A DNA stretch of 64,000 bases. It comes from Entomortierella parvispora (taxonomy: Eukaryota; Mortierellomycota; Mortierellomycetes; Mortierellales; Mortierellaceae). Below, in pieces: positions 1 to 9,716 of this stretch. The translations under genes and the position numbers were made by a program. The notes under the pieces were generated by a model that saw only the letters and a program-made list of their open reading frames with translations, searched no databases and was not told the origin of the DNA. Each line of letters opens with the position of its first letter. Positions within the stretch are counted from its first letter, which is position 1. Where the stretch lies: positions 62,001 through 126,000 of the forward strand of contig OY752150.1 in NCBI GenBank assembly GCA_963573315.1, in the 5' to 3' direction.

Positions 1-106
1 TCTTCTTGCATCTTTACCTTTGGCCGACATCAACATCATATTTTCTCACTGTTGCTGTTCAGTCACCAACCTTTGCGAAAGAGCTTGTTGTTAACTGGCA
101 ATCAAA
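1..106 (+). promoter_or_regulatory. 5' flank of the first acetyltransferase-like gene
   Basis: Short upstream sequence before the ATG at 107. It is T/C-rich around 1-60 and the start is preceded by atcaaa. No TATA element is visible in the part that is present. The window edge cuts the upstream region. Confidence 0.3.
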
Positions 107-2046
107 ATGGACCCAACTTCTCGGCAGGAAGACTCGTCAGTCGACCTTGGGCTTCAACAGCTGCAACATCAGCCAGATGATCTAACTGTTATACGCTCGC
201 ACTCTCAGAACCAAGAATCGAACCTTCCACCGAAAGGAGAGCACCACTCTATACCTGACACACCTGTCGCAGTGCCTGCAAGGACACGACTGTCGAACCG
301 CCTCAAGCTTTCTTCGAATCGTTTGCTCTCCTTGGATTTGCTTCGAGGTCTCGCAATCCTCCTCATGATAACCTGCAATGCTCAAATAGGCGACAGGCCT
401 TTTTTTATCATGGTACATCCCGACTGGATTGGTTTTACAATTGCAGGTAAGTAGTTCTATCAGAAACGTCTGCATGCTGAATGTTGCTCCAGTCATTCTA
501 AAGCAACTCCTTGATTTTCCTGATTATAACTGCAACAGATACCATCTTCCCAAGCTTTCTCTTCATAAGTGGGGTTGCTCTACCTCTTGCCATTCGTGTC
601 CCAACGCCTTTTGATCCCGGTTACAACTCCAAGACCGTCCATTCAGTCTACAAGAGTCATGTGTTCAAGATTCTAAAGCGGTCCCTCATTATCATGGCCT
701 TGGGCTACATCCTGAATCTCTATGGCTTGGTTCAACTTCATGTTGCCGCCAATCAATTCCGTTGGCCTGGAGTCCTTCAGCGTATCGGTGTGTGCTACCT
801 TGTTGTTGCATATATGCATCTTCTTGTACTTTATCGTGGTATTCCCTCAGTTCGGCCGGTCTCTTTCTTGTACCTCTTCCGCTCTTCCTCATCGTCGAAC
901 AACGCTGTTGCCGACATTCAAGGAGACCTGAAACGGCCAGTTGATGAAACCTTTGAGGACGAAGCTGTCGTTCAAGCTGGCGACCACCAATGGCCTTGGT
1001 TGTTGAGGGTGTCTCTGCCATTCTGGTTACCCGTCGCCAGCTTGGTTATCTGGCTGATCTGTACTTACACCGTGCGAGTTGCGGGTTGCCCTGAACGGGG
1101 TATGGTACATGTTCCCGAATGCAGCCCCCAAGCCTACTTTGACCTCAAGATCTTTGGTACAGCGCACACATACCAACACTTGAACTTTGACCCTGAAGGA
1201 TCCCTTTCAACATTGACATCCATCCTTAATGTTTGGTTCGGTTGGTACATTGGGTGCACTGTGCGCACTTTGAACGCTCAGGTCAAGCAATTGACTTCTG
1301 ACTTCAAGGAGTATCGTGCATCCGTCACGAATGACGGAGAGGAGGAGCTATTGAAGGACGAGATCTTGGAGCAAGAGACGTTGACTCGTATCTACATGAG
1401 CCACTTGGGTCAATGGTTCTGGTGGGGCGTCCTCTGGATGTTTATAGGATGGGTCTTCAGCCTGGGCTTGCCTCTGTCCAAACCTAGCTGGACAGCAACG
1501 TATGCTGTCCTCGCTGCCGGTGTCTCCCAAACGGTATTGTCGATCCTGTTTTACAAGTTTGATGCACTGCCCAAGATCAAGCACCTGGACCAATTGCACG
1601 CCGAACATCAGGTATTCATTCACCAAGGTCAACGATCCAGACATGATCTCCCTCGCTCATCCCAAGCATCGCTGGAGCAGTCCCCTGTCAACGCAAGTCG
1701 CGACCACGAATACTCCAGTATTTTGGGTCTGTACTTCAAGGTTGACCACTTTTTGCGCCATTGGTTCAGACGATTTATCATCGTGGTCCTCGGAAGCATG
1801 GGCCGAAATGCCATTTTGATGTACATGTGTTCCGAGTTGGTTCAAGGCACTTGCTCGCTCATCCCCGGTGGCACTGATTCTACCACGGGCGAATCATTGG
1901 ATCTCTGCACTTCGGCTTTCAACCATACCTGGGGAGTACTGGATATCGGTGGTTGGTCGTCGCTGTTCTATTCTCTTGGATTCTCAGCACTCCATGTTTT
2001 GGTCGCTATTTGGCTGGATCACAAGCAGTGGTACTTCAAGGTGTAG
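107..2046 (+). CDS. Heparan-alpha-glucosaminide N-acetyltransferase-like membrane protein (copy A)
   Basis: Exons 107-446 and 539-2046 (615 aa). The intron has donor GTAAGT and acceptor AACAG, and splicing restores the motif FTIADTIFPSF. The family moves acetyl groups from cytosolic acetyl-CoA across a membrane onto sugar amines (HGSNAT in lysosomes). Seen: a disordered N-terminus of about 70 residues, then SLDLLRG and a first TM segment, then MVHPDWIGFTIAD. The His in that loop aligns with the active-site His of human HGSNAT. Further TM segments lie near SLVIWLICTYTV, WWGVLWMFIGWVF and the C-terminus. The substrate in a fungus is unknown; it could be a cell-wall or glycan amino sugar. A second family member lies tail to tail with it 52 bp away, suggesting an inverted duplication. 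Confidence 0.88.
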
Positions 2047-2098
2047 GGAGACGGCAGTAGCAAACTATCGGTCTATTTTGTTGACGCTATCTTGTCAT

Positions 2099-4549
2099 CT
2101 ATACTCTAAGGTAAATGGACCTAGAGTCGAGGTACCACATCAGAGGAGCAAAGAACAAGACGTAGACTGAACTAAATACAAGGCTGGCCCAAGGCGGGGG
2201 CATGAAAAGAATAAAGCTTTTGAAAAATATAAATGACCAAACACTCTGGATCCAGTCCAGGTCTGTGTGAAAGGGGATTTTCTCAAGGATAGTCTTGATG
2301 GCCTCAGTAAGCATGAAGATCAGAGTCGAGTTGCGGCCGTAACAGATCAGCAAGTGGGTGCAATTCAATCCCAATGTTCTCCAGAGCTTGACCATGAGCT
2401 GCCAAAGGATGCAACAGTGGCGTCGTAGGTTGATGCGCCATCCAGGTGGACCTGTGACCATCATTGACACAGGGGACAGTGTGGTGGCTTTCTGAGATGA
2501 CTTGGACATCGGGAGGTCGAACATGTAGAGAAGGACACAGAGGGCAAGGATGCTGAACCCTGAAGAGACCAGGGTATAACTCGGGGTCCATAGACTTTTG
2601 CAGATAGGCAAGGTCCAGTCCAAGATGGTCCCTGCCAGAGTCAGGCAAACGCCAGCCATAAACCATTCGGTCATGTGGGCAAGCATGGTCACTCGGCATC
2701 GATCATACGTGCCATCTTCGTCTCGCTCTCCCTTTGTCGTCAGTTCGTGAGAGTGCTGCAATGATTGAGCCATGTCAATTCCTCGTGGTAGCTCCAAACC
2801 CCGGACCGTGTTCGACTTTTTGGCATCGACCCAGGTTTGTGTCACATCCATGGCGGTCCCGGCGGAGGGATGGACAGAACATCCACGCAACACTCGTGTT
2901 TGATCGCTGAAAGAATCTGCTGCACCGACATCGTTGCGGCTGGCATCCAGACATTGAGCCGAAGATGACTGACTTTGATGGCGTTTATCCTTTCCCCCGG
3001 CCAATCTTGTCGACTGTTGTTGTTGCAGCAAGAGTACTCGACCCAAGACCCATCCAAACCAGCCGCTGACAATCGCCATTAAAGTACCCACGGTTCCCTC
3101 TGCATCTACAATTGGATTGTTGGTATCTCGATCAAGCGTAAACAAAACTGTGTCCAAGAACGCCTGCGCTGTGCAAACGGGTGGTGACAGGTGTCCTCTC
3201 GAAGGTGCGTATCCTGAAAGGACTAGTCCTGTTGGCGAATAGGCTGATGCCGGATATCGACATCCCGGGATCTCCTCCGTCGCCGTCGATTTCACTGCAA
3301 ACGTGAGCACGAACCACAGGGCTGTACAGGCAAAAGGCAGTTTCCAGGACTCGAGAGCACTGCGTCTCAAAGTCGGTGGAGGCTTCTGGTTCGCATCTGT
3401 CCAGAGGACGGTCAGGGCGAGGACGAGATAACAAAAAGCGATCCGCTGAAGGACACCGGGCACCCGAAGCCAGACTCCGTTCCTGGGTAGACCTATCAGC
3501 TCAAGCAGAGCGAGGACAATACCAAAGCCAAAGAGTAGGAGCGACCTCCTGAGGATCTTGCCACTGGCCTTCAGTCGCTTCTTGTGACGTTGGATCCAAG
3601 GCGGGAATTGCCTGAAAAGACGGCTGTTGGGGTTGCAGATATGGTTGTCGTTGCTTTGGTCAGAGAGAATCAGCAGTCGTTTGGGATTAAAGACGAGCGC
3701 GAGTGCGACTCCAACCATGAAGATGAAGTTTGGAAACACCCAGTCTGCTAGGGTGTATCCGAACCAGGCACTGTGCGCGAGTTGATTAAAAGGATCGGCG
3801 CCTTGGGTGTTGACCAAGACCATGATAACGATACTGATTCCCCTTAACAGGTCAAGGGATTGAAGTCGTTGTGGTTTGGAGGGGGTTGAAGTTACTGGGG
3901 ACATTGTTGAGCTGGTGACAGTGGCCAGGAAAGAAGAGTCGGTCATTGTGTGTGATCCCGAGGATCCCTCGTGACCATTCATATCCTCACTCGAGCAGGA
4001 CCGACGACGGAGATGTACCTTACAGACGCCGTCATCTTTGGGTGATATTGATTCAGAGCGCAGGGAGGTAGATAAAGTAGAGGAAAAAGACGAAGTTGTG
4101 GCTCTAGGCGTGTTCCTTATTACACTGACCTGTTGCAGCTCTGACGGTGCATCTGTCGCAAACAGCGAACAGGAGCAAACAGCACTGACGGGATCATTGC
4201 TATTAGGGAAATAAGCTGCTGAAACTGCAGTAGTAGAATTGACAGGTAACGGATTTGTCAGACCAGACGAGACAGCAGATGTCGTGTAGGTATGTGGGGG
4301 AGAGGAAGAACTTGAGTCGGAGGTGCCAGAGCCTCGCCGCTGATGGATTGTCAAATCCAGTCGGCCTGGTGCAAAGGTTGCAGGGATGGAAGAAGACGAG
4401 GAAGAGGAAGAGGAAGAGGAGCAGGAGTGCCGAGATGAGGGTGACAGACTCGAGGTCCTGGGCAGTCTTGACGGGAGAGGGCGAGCATTGATGGGAGTGC
4501 GAGTGGTGCTGCGCGGAGAGGAGTTTCTTTGCTGGTCCAAAGGCAACAT
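2099..4549 (-). CDS. Heparan-alpha-glucosaminide N-acetyltransferase-like membrane protein (copy B)
   Basis: Single exon, 816 aa. It has the same family signatures as the convergent neighbour: SLDLLRGISIVIMVLVN, then LAHSAWFGYTLADWVFPNF with the conserved His, and several later TM segments. About 230 N-terminal residues are Ser/Thr/Pro-rich and probably disordered, with a run of Ser near residues 45-55. The D of the LAD motif is uninterrupted here, whereas the neighbour carries an intron in that codon, so one copy gained or lost an intron after duplication. The ATG at 4549 is the first of the long frame; an internal start is possible because the N-terminus is low-complexity. Role as for copy A: a predicted membrane acyltransferase with unknown substrate. 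Confidence 0.85.
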   Translation of the reverse strand: MLPLDQQRNSSPRSTTRTPINARPLPSRLPRTSSLSPSSRHSCSSSSSSSSSSSIPATFAPGRLDLTIHQRRGSGTSDSSSSSPPHTYTTSAVSSGLTNPLPVNSTTAVSAAYFPNSNDPVSAVCSCSLFATDAPSELQQVSVIRNTPRATTSSFSSTLSTSLRSESISPKDDGVCKVHLRRRSCSSEDMNGHEGSSGSHTMTDSSFLATVTSSTMSPVTSTPSKPQRLQSLDLLRGISIVIMVLVNTQGADPFNQLAHSAWFGYTLADWVFPNFIFMVGVALALVFNPKRLLILSDQSNDNHICNPNSRLFRQFPPWIQRHKKRLKASGKILRRSLLLFGFGIVLALLELIGLPRNGVWLRVPGVLQRIAFCYLVLALTVLWTDANQKPPPTLRRSALESWKLPFACTALWFVLTFAVKSTATEEIPGCRYPASAYSPTGLVLSGYAPSRGHLSPPVCTAQAFLDTVLFTLDRDTNNPIVDAEGTVGTLMAIVSGWFGWVLGRVLLLQQQQSTRLAGGKDKRHQSQSSSAQCLDASRNDVGAADSFSDQTRVLRGCSVHPSAGTAMDVTQTWVDAKKSNTVRGLELPRGIDMAQSLQHSHELTTKGERDEDGTYDRCRVTMLAHMTEWFMAGVCLTLAGTILDWTLPICKSLWTPSYTLVSSGFSILALCVLLYMFDLPMSKSSQKATTLSPVSMMVTGPPGWRINLRRHCCILWQLMVKLWRTLGLNCTHLLICYGRNSTLIFMLTEAIKTILEKIPFHTDLDWIQSVWSFIFFKSFILFMPPPWASLVFSSVYVLFFAPLMWYLDSRSIYLRV

Positions 4550-5957
4550 GTTGGCTTTGGAGGCAGATAGAGAGATGAGGATATGGTATGGTATCTGCTT
4601 GAGAAGGACAACCGTCTCTTGGGAATGGAAGAGACGCGAAAAGAAGCAAAGGTGAAAAAAGGAAGGCAGAGAATGGAAGAGAAGGACAGAAGGACGAGAA
4701 GGAGAGACGCGTATTTAATCAAGATAAAGTATTCGAGACGGAGTCCTTGCATCAGTTTTTTATTTTTTATCCTGATTCTGTCGCTTCTCGCTTCATCATC
4801 ATCGTTTTCCTTCCTTCCATCCATCTCTCGGCCACTCCTTCCCTCCCTTCTCATCAACCACACATCCACCCCATCCTCTCCTTCCCTCGCGCTCAGACAT
4901 CTCTTCGCAGCATTCGCATAGACCTTGCCCATTTTGCGTCATCCTCTCTTGTTCCCTCGCCAGAAAGAGAAAAAGGTAACCCATCCTTCCCATCCATGTG
5001 TTTGTCTCGTCTCGGACAGCGTGTGCCTTTCAGGTGCCCATGTGTCCGTCCCCCGCTGCATTGGTCCCCTTGCCCCAATTGCCCCCCTCGTCGAATCCAT
5101 CACGTCCTCTCCTGCCATCATCGCAAAGAACACGAGAGAGGAGAGAAAGAAAGGGTCCCTGACCGCGCGCGCCGCACCCTTTTTATACATCATGACCCTG
5201 CTTGTCCGCGGATGAGTTTTTTCGTGCCTGCCCCCTTTGTTCCTTCCTGCCTTGGGGGTGTGTATGTCTGTCTGTGTATGTGTGTGTGTGTATGTGCGTG
5301 TGTATGTGTGTGTTCTTGCTCAGGCTTGCCACAGTCCTCCTCTCCTCTCCTCCTGCTCGTCCTCCTCGTCCTCCTCTCCTCCTCCACCTCAGCGGCACCA
5401 CCGACTCGCCCCTCTCTTCCCTTCCCTTCCCTTCCCTTCCTGTCCCTTCCCCCCATCCATCCATCTCTTCCTCTCTCCTGGCTATCCAATCCCGTCCAAT
5501 GCGTATTCTTATCCTAATAATTCTCTTGTTCTTCTCACCTCGTTAGACAACAGGCACGGCCCCTCTGTCGATACCTCGCTGCCAATACCCCCTCCTCCTC
5601 TTGTCGCTCCCCCCTTCCTTCTTTACTTCCTCCTTCCGTCCTTCCTTCCTTCCCTCGTTTTATCCGACCGCACTGTACCAAAAGCACCGCGCGATCCAAT
5701 TGTTTTGTCCCTTTCTTCTTTGGCCTTCTCCTCCTCCTTCTCCTCCTCTCCTCCTCCTCTTCCCTCGTGCACTTCTTGTTCCTCCTCCTCGTTTGCTAGA
5801 AGGAACGGAAACAAAAAAAAAAAGATATATTTAACGAGGACCAGAAAAAAAAATACGAGCGAGAGCAGCAGCGTCCTCTTTGTTGTTTTTTTTCTCTCCT
5901 CCTCTCCTTCTTTCTCTTCTATTCGTATTTCTTCTCTTTTATTCATTTAATCCCGTC
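4550..5957. other. Divergent intergenic region, CT-rich
   Basis: About 1.4 kb between the divergent starts of the copy B acetyltransferase and the PKA gene. It is dominated by C/T-rich DNA with a TG microsatellite at about 5262-5311, a CCCTT array near 5415-5450 and CTCCTCC runs near 5725-5765. Open frames here are low-complexity by-products. The region probably holds both promoters and the 5' UTRs. Confidence 0.5.
5262..5311. repeat. TG/TATG microsatellite
   Basis: Alternating tg units interrupted by ta and cg, lying in the PKA upstream region. Confidence 0.7.
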
Positions 5958-8735
5958 ATGAGTAACGGACACGGCAACTTTGAGCCAGGCGGAATGGCCA
6001 TGGCCAGCGCCAGTCCGATGGATGAGGCAACCTTGCGCAGCGAGCAGTACCAGGAACACCAACTTCGTTTGCAGGAAAAGTACAGGCTGCAGCACCAGCA
6101 TCAGATGGACCAGGCCCAGACAAGCACTCATCCACACGATCCCAGCCCCGACCAGCCCTACTACACTTCGCAAGGCCAGCTTATCTATCCACTCAAGAGT
6201 CCATGCTATGACGCCCAACCGCAATACGGCCTCTCTGACTTTGAACTTATGGAGACACTTGGTAAGCACTCAAATGGGCCTATGGGTTTATCCAGCATGG
6301 AGAGGGTTGCAAAGCAGGAGTGAAGACGTGAAGAGCGTCCAACCCCACCCCGCAATCCATCACCACTCACGGGATTCTTACTGAAAAAGCCAGAGCAAAG
6401 GAGGCAGGGACAACGAGATATGCTGCAGTCACATCTCATAATGCTCTGGTCAAAGAAGATGTCAGGGTCGCTTGTATTTACAAACACAGAAAATCGTGTG
6501 GTGCCAGATGTGCTTGTGGCGTGTGGGTGAGTGGGTGTTTATGTATGCTGAGTGTGCGCGGGAGCAAGAGGGAAGGGAACGAGTGTACTGTATCGGCAGC
6601 AGGAATTGAGCCAAAGAGAGCCATGGTTCAAGAGCAGTGAGCCATCTCGATGATGAGCACTCTTGCCGACTGAGTTGGCCCTGGACTTGCAGCATCGACG
6701 GGCGCGCTTTCTGCTCTTTGGAGGGACGTAGTGTCGAGTTGCGTTGGGGCTGGATTCGGCGGGATTGTGCGCCGAGAGGGAAAGAGGGGAGAGGGGGACG
6801 GCCTGGTTCTCTGAAGGTCGGTCGATTGTGAGCACAAAGCAGCTCCATGCCCATGCAGACCACAGGTGGCCACAGATCGTCAGCAAGAGTTGTTTGTTCA
6901 CGCGTCCAGCATGACACAACCGAAAAAATAAGCGGGCATTTCCTCCCTCCGACACTGGAAAAACAAAAAAGAAACGCAAGTCCGCTCCTGGTGACGATGG
7001 TTGTCCACTAGCGGGAAGAATCAGTCGAGGGCGGGTTGTTGCTGGAGATCGTCCAATGGTACCCCCCCCGCCTTCGCCACGAACGAAGTGCACTTCAATG
7101 GTTGTCACATCGACCGGGGCCAAAGAGGAAACCCACCCCACAACAACACACACACACTCATACACACACGCACCCTTTCTCTCAGTCTCTCCCTACCTCC
7201 TTCCGTCCCTCACCCACCTCCTTCGTACTTCCTTTGTATCTCTTGCTGTCCTTCTGTCTCTCTGTCTCCCCTCTGTCTCTCTCCCTCTCCTTCCCTCTCC
7301 CTCTTCTCTCTCTGTCTTTCTCTCTTTCTTCCGTGTGTTTCCTAGGGCAAAGCGTGAACTGAGATGGCGTGCGGGAAAGAGAGGCTACAATGGTCGGATA
7401 CGATACTGCGATAGAGAGAAGGCTGAAGGGGGGTCCAGAGGAGAGAAGGGAGATGGACAGGCACAGAGAATGAAATTGCTGGCTCTTTGAATCGTCCAGA
7501 ACAACATGTATTGCTTACTAACTCAATCTTTGTTTTTTTTGCTCTTTTAGGAACGGGTACCTTTGGGCGGGTTTATCTGTCAAAGTTCCGCCACGATCAT
7601 TCGTACTATGCAATGAAAGTGCTCAAAAAGACAGAAGTTGTGCGGCTGAAGCAAGTGGAGCACATCAATTCCGAAAAGCAAATTCTTTCCCAAGTCCATT
7701 TTCCCTTTATTGTCAACCTGTAAGTACTTCTGAATCATTGTTGCTCCTGGTTTCTCTCACAGATATGTTTTTGACCAGGGTTCATCTCCAGTTTTACAAC
7801 ATTCCAGGATGAGCGCAATCTGTACATGTTGTTAGAGTATGTTATCGGAGGAGAGCTCTTCTCGCATCTCAGGAAAGCTGGCCGGTTTACAAACGATATG
7901 ACAAGATTTTACGCGGCAGAGATTGTCCTTGCAATTGAGTATCTTCATTCTCGGGACATCATTTATCGCGATCTCAAGCCAGAAAACTTGCTCTTGGATT
8001 CATCAGGGCATGTCAAAATCACCGATTTCGGATTTGCAAAGAGGGTCGAGGACAGGTACGCTCAGATTTATGATGTAGATTGTCTTTTGTTGTGGGGTCA
8101 TGTGCAATTGCTCCAATTGACCTGTCATATGAACCGTTTGACATGTTCATTAACCTGTGCTTTGCTTTTTAGAACATGGACGCTGTGTGGCACACCAGAG
8201 TACCTGGCACCAGAGATTATCCAATCGAAAGGCCACGGAAAAGCAGTGGATTGGTGGGCCTTGGGCATCTTGATCTTTGAGATGCTTGCGGGATACCCAC
8301 CCTTCTTTGACGATAACCCATTTGGTATCTATGAAAAAATTCTGGCGGGTCGCATCTACTTTCCACCACATTTCGACTCAACTGCAAAGGATCTCATCAA
8401 AAAACTATTGACTGCAGACCGCACAAAGCGATTGGGCAACTTGAAGGTAACCAATGCTTTTGAATGGGCAATGGATACGGATGTCTGTTGGACTCTTTTT
8501 GCTAATATCTCTTTTCTTGGACTTCTCGCTGCAGGATGGGTCGGATGATATCAAGAATCACAAGTGGTTCCGGGGTGTGGACTGGCAGGGACTTTTGGAC
8601 AAGACGGTAGCAGCGCCAATAGTGCCACCCTATGTGCACCCTGGAGATACTGGCAATTTTGAAAAGTACCCAGAGGTGACTGACGATGAAGCAAGCCAGG
8701 GCGACCCATATCGATCCTTGTTTACAAACTTTTGA
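5958..8735 (+). CDS. cAMP-dependent protein kinase catalytic subunit
   Basis: Exons 5958-6261, 7551-7719, 7792-8055, 8173-8446 and 8535-8735 (403 aa). AGC Ser/Thr kinase of the cAMP pathway. Seen: an N-terminal Gln/Pro-rich extension of about 95 residues; glycine loop GTGTFGRV starting at about 102; Lys124 in [14 protein letters not shown] with Asp218; DFG at 236-238; activation loop [10 protein letters not shown] with phospho-site Thr249; C-terminal hydrophobic motif FTNF ending directly at the stop, as in PKA. The acceptor for exon 3 is CCAG at 7788-7791; the nearby acceptor at 7778 breaks the frame. The first intron (1289 nt) is unusually long for this window and contains CA and CT repeats. 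The frame stays open for 163 codons after the UGA; see the separate entry. Confidence 0.95.
7140..7345. repeat. CA/CT-rich low-complexity tract in PKA intron 1
   Basis: CACACA runs at about 7145-7170 are followed by a long CTCTCT/CCTTCC tract. The whole stretch lies inside the 1.29-kb first intron of the kinase gene. Confidence 0.7.
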
Positions 8736-9227
8736 TATGATACCGGAAAGATTGGCCACCAAAACAGCATACCCCAAGAAGATCAGCGCCCCACGCCAAT
8801 ACCACAGCCATGGCCACAGGAGCAAATTCACACGTACCAAGAAAGTCAACAACAGCATCAAACACCGCCTTTACAACCATACCAGCAGATGCAGCAGCAG
8901 GGCCAGCAGCAACAGCAAACTCAGGGGCCACAAGAATATCTTTATCAACAACAACAACAGCAACATTCACAGCAGCACTTCTCCCTTCCGGGCCAGCTGT
9001 CTTCACTTGCCTTTGAGCGAAAGTTCAGCAAACGAGTGCGGATGGATACGGAGGGGTCCGAGTTTTTCAGCGGGTTTGATGGAACTGTCGATGGGCCGAG
9101 TCGTGAGATGCAGATGGCAGAAGATTCCTCGGCATCTTTCCGGGCGCCGGACCCGAAGCGACATCGACGCGACTGGAATTCGGAGTTTGACCAGGATGGT
9201 GCCAGCAGTCCTATGGAGATGACATAG
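8736..9227 (+). other. In-frame Gln-rich open frame behind the PKA stop codon
   Basis: Reading on in the same frame after the UGA at 8733-8735 gives 163 sense codons ending at TAG 9225-9227. The product is Gln/Pro-rich to about 8975, then a mixed segment with basic patches (KRVRM, KRHRRDW) and acidic stretches. An alternative frame is also open here, so openness alone proves little, but the composition in this frame looks protein-like. It could be a UGA-readthrough tail, an alternatively spliced C-terminus (an optional 75-nt GT-AG intron at 8676-8750 would remove the stop in frame), or simply 3' UTR. Confidence 0.4.
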
Positions 9228-9716
9228 ATATCGCTGTTCGCTGTGTTTAGCCCGTTTGCTTATTGTTGGATGAAGAACCAAAGGGTTCCCTGTCGTTGCA
9301 CTGTCATCTGTTCTCCCACTTTGCCTTGTTGACTATCTCTACCGTACTGTTTTCTTGCTCTCGACCTGTCTCCTTAATCTTGCTGCTCCACATCTTTCCG
9401 ACCAAGTATTCACAACAAATCCCCGGCCCAACCACACGTTCAAGCCGTTCTGCCTTTTTTTCTTTTCTCTCTCTCTCTCTTACTCGTCATTGCATGCACC
9501 TGTTGTTTCTTTATTTCTAATTTTCTCCTCCTCTCTTTCTCTCTCACTCCCTCTCTCTTTCTTCTCTTTCTTCTTTCCTGCATTATCTCTTTTCTCTTAT
9601 AAAATATGCTCGTCGTTTGTTTGCTTTCAGGTTTATTACAATTCATGAGTACATGTCTTTGCTTTGATACTGTGCGCAATTTTTTTTTTTTTTTTTTTTT
9701 GGACCAGTGAAGGCTC
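9228..9716. other. Intergenic region between PKA and the LITAF gene
   Basis: C/T-rich 3' flank with CTCTCT runs near 9465-9560, TATAAAATAT at about 9598-9607 and an uninterrupted T run just before the LITAF stop. No gene seen. Confidence 0.5.
9680..9700. repeat. Poly(T) tract (poly(A) on the minus strand)
   Basis: 21 consecutive T on the + strand. On the minus strand this is an A run beginning about 16 nt after the stop codon of the intronless LITAF-domain gene. Confidence 0.9.

Noticed and set aside
4747-5950. Several overlapping frames of 60-256 codons upstream of the PKA gene
   Set aside because: They translate C/T-rich and TG-repeat DNA into Ser/Pro/Leu or Val/Cys strings, occur on both strands at once and have no conserved motif.
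8686-9222. Second + strand frame of 178 codons overlapping the PKA tail
   Set aside because: Composition is typical of a shifted reading of Gln-rich DNA (Asn/Ser/His/Arg mix) and it overlaps the last coding exon of the kinase.
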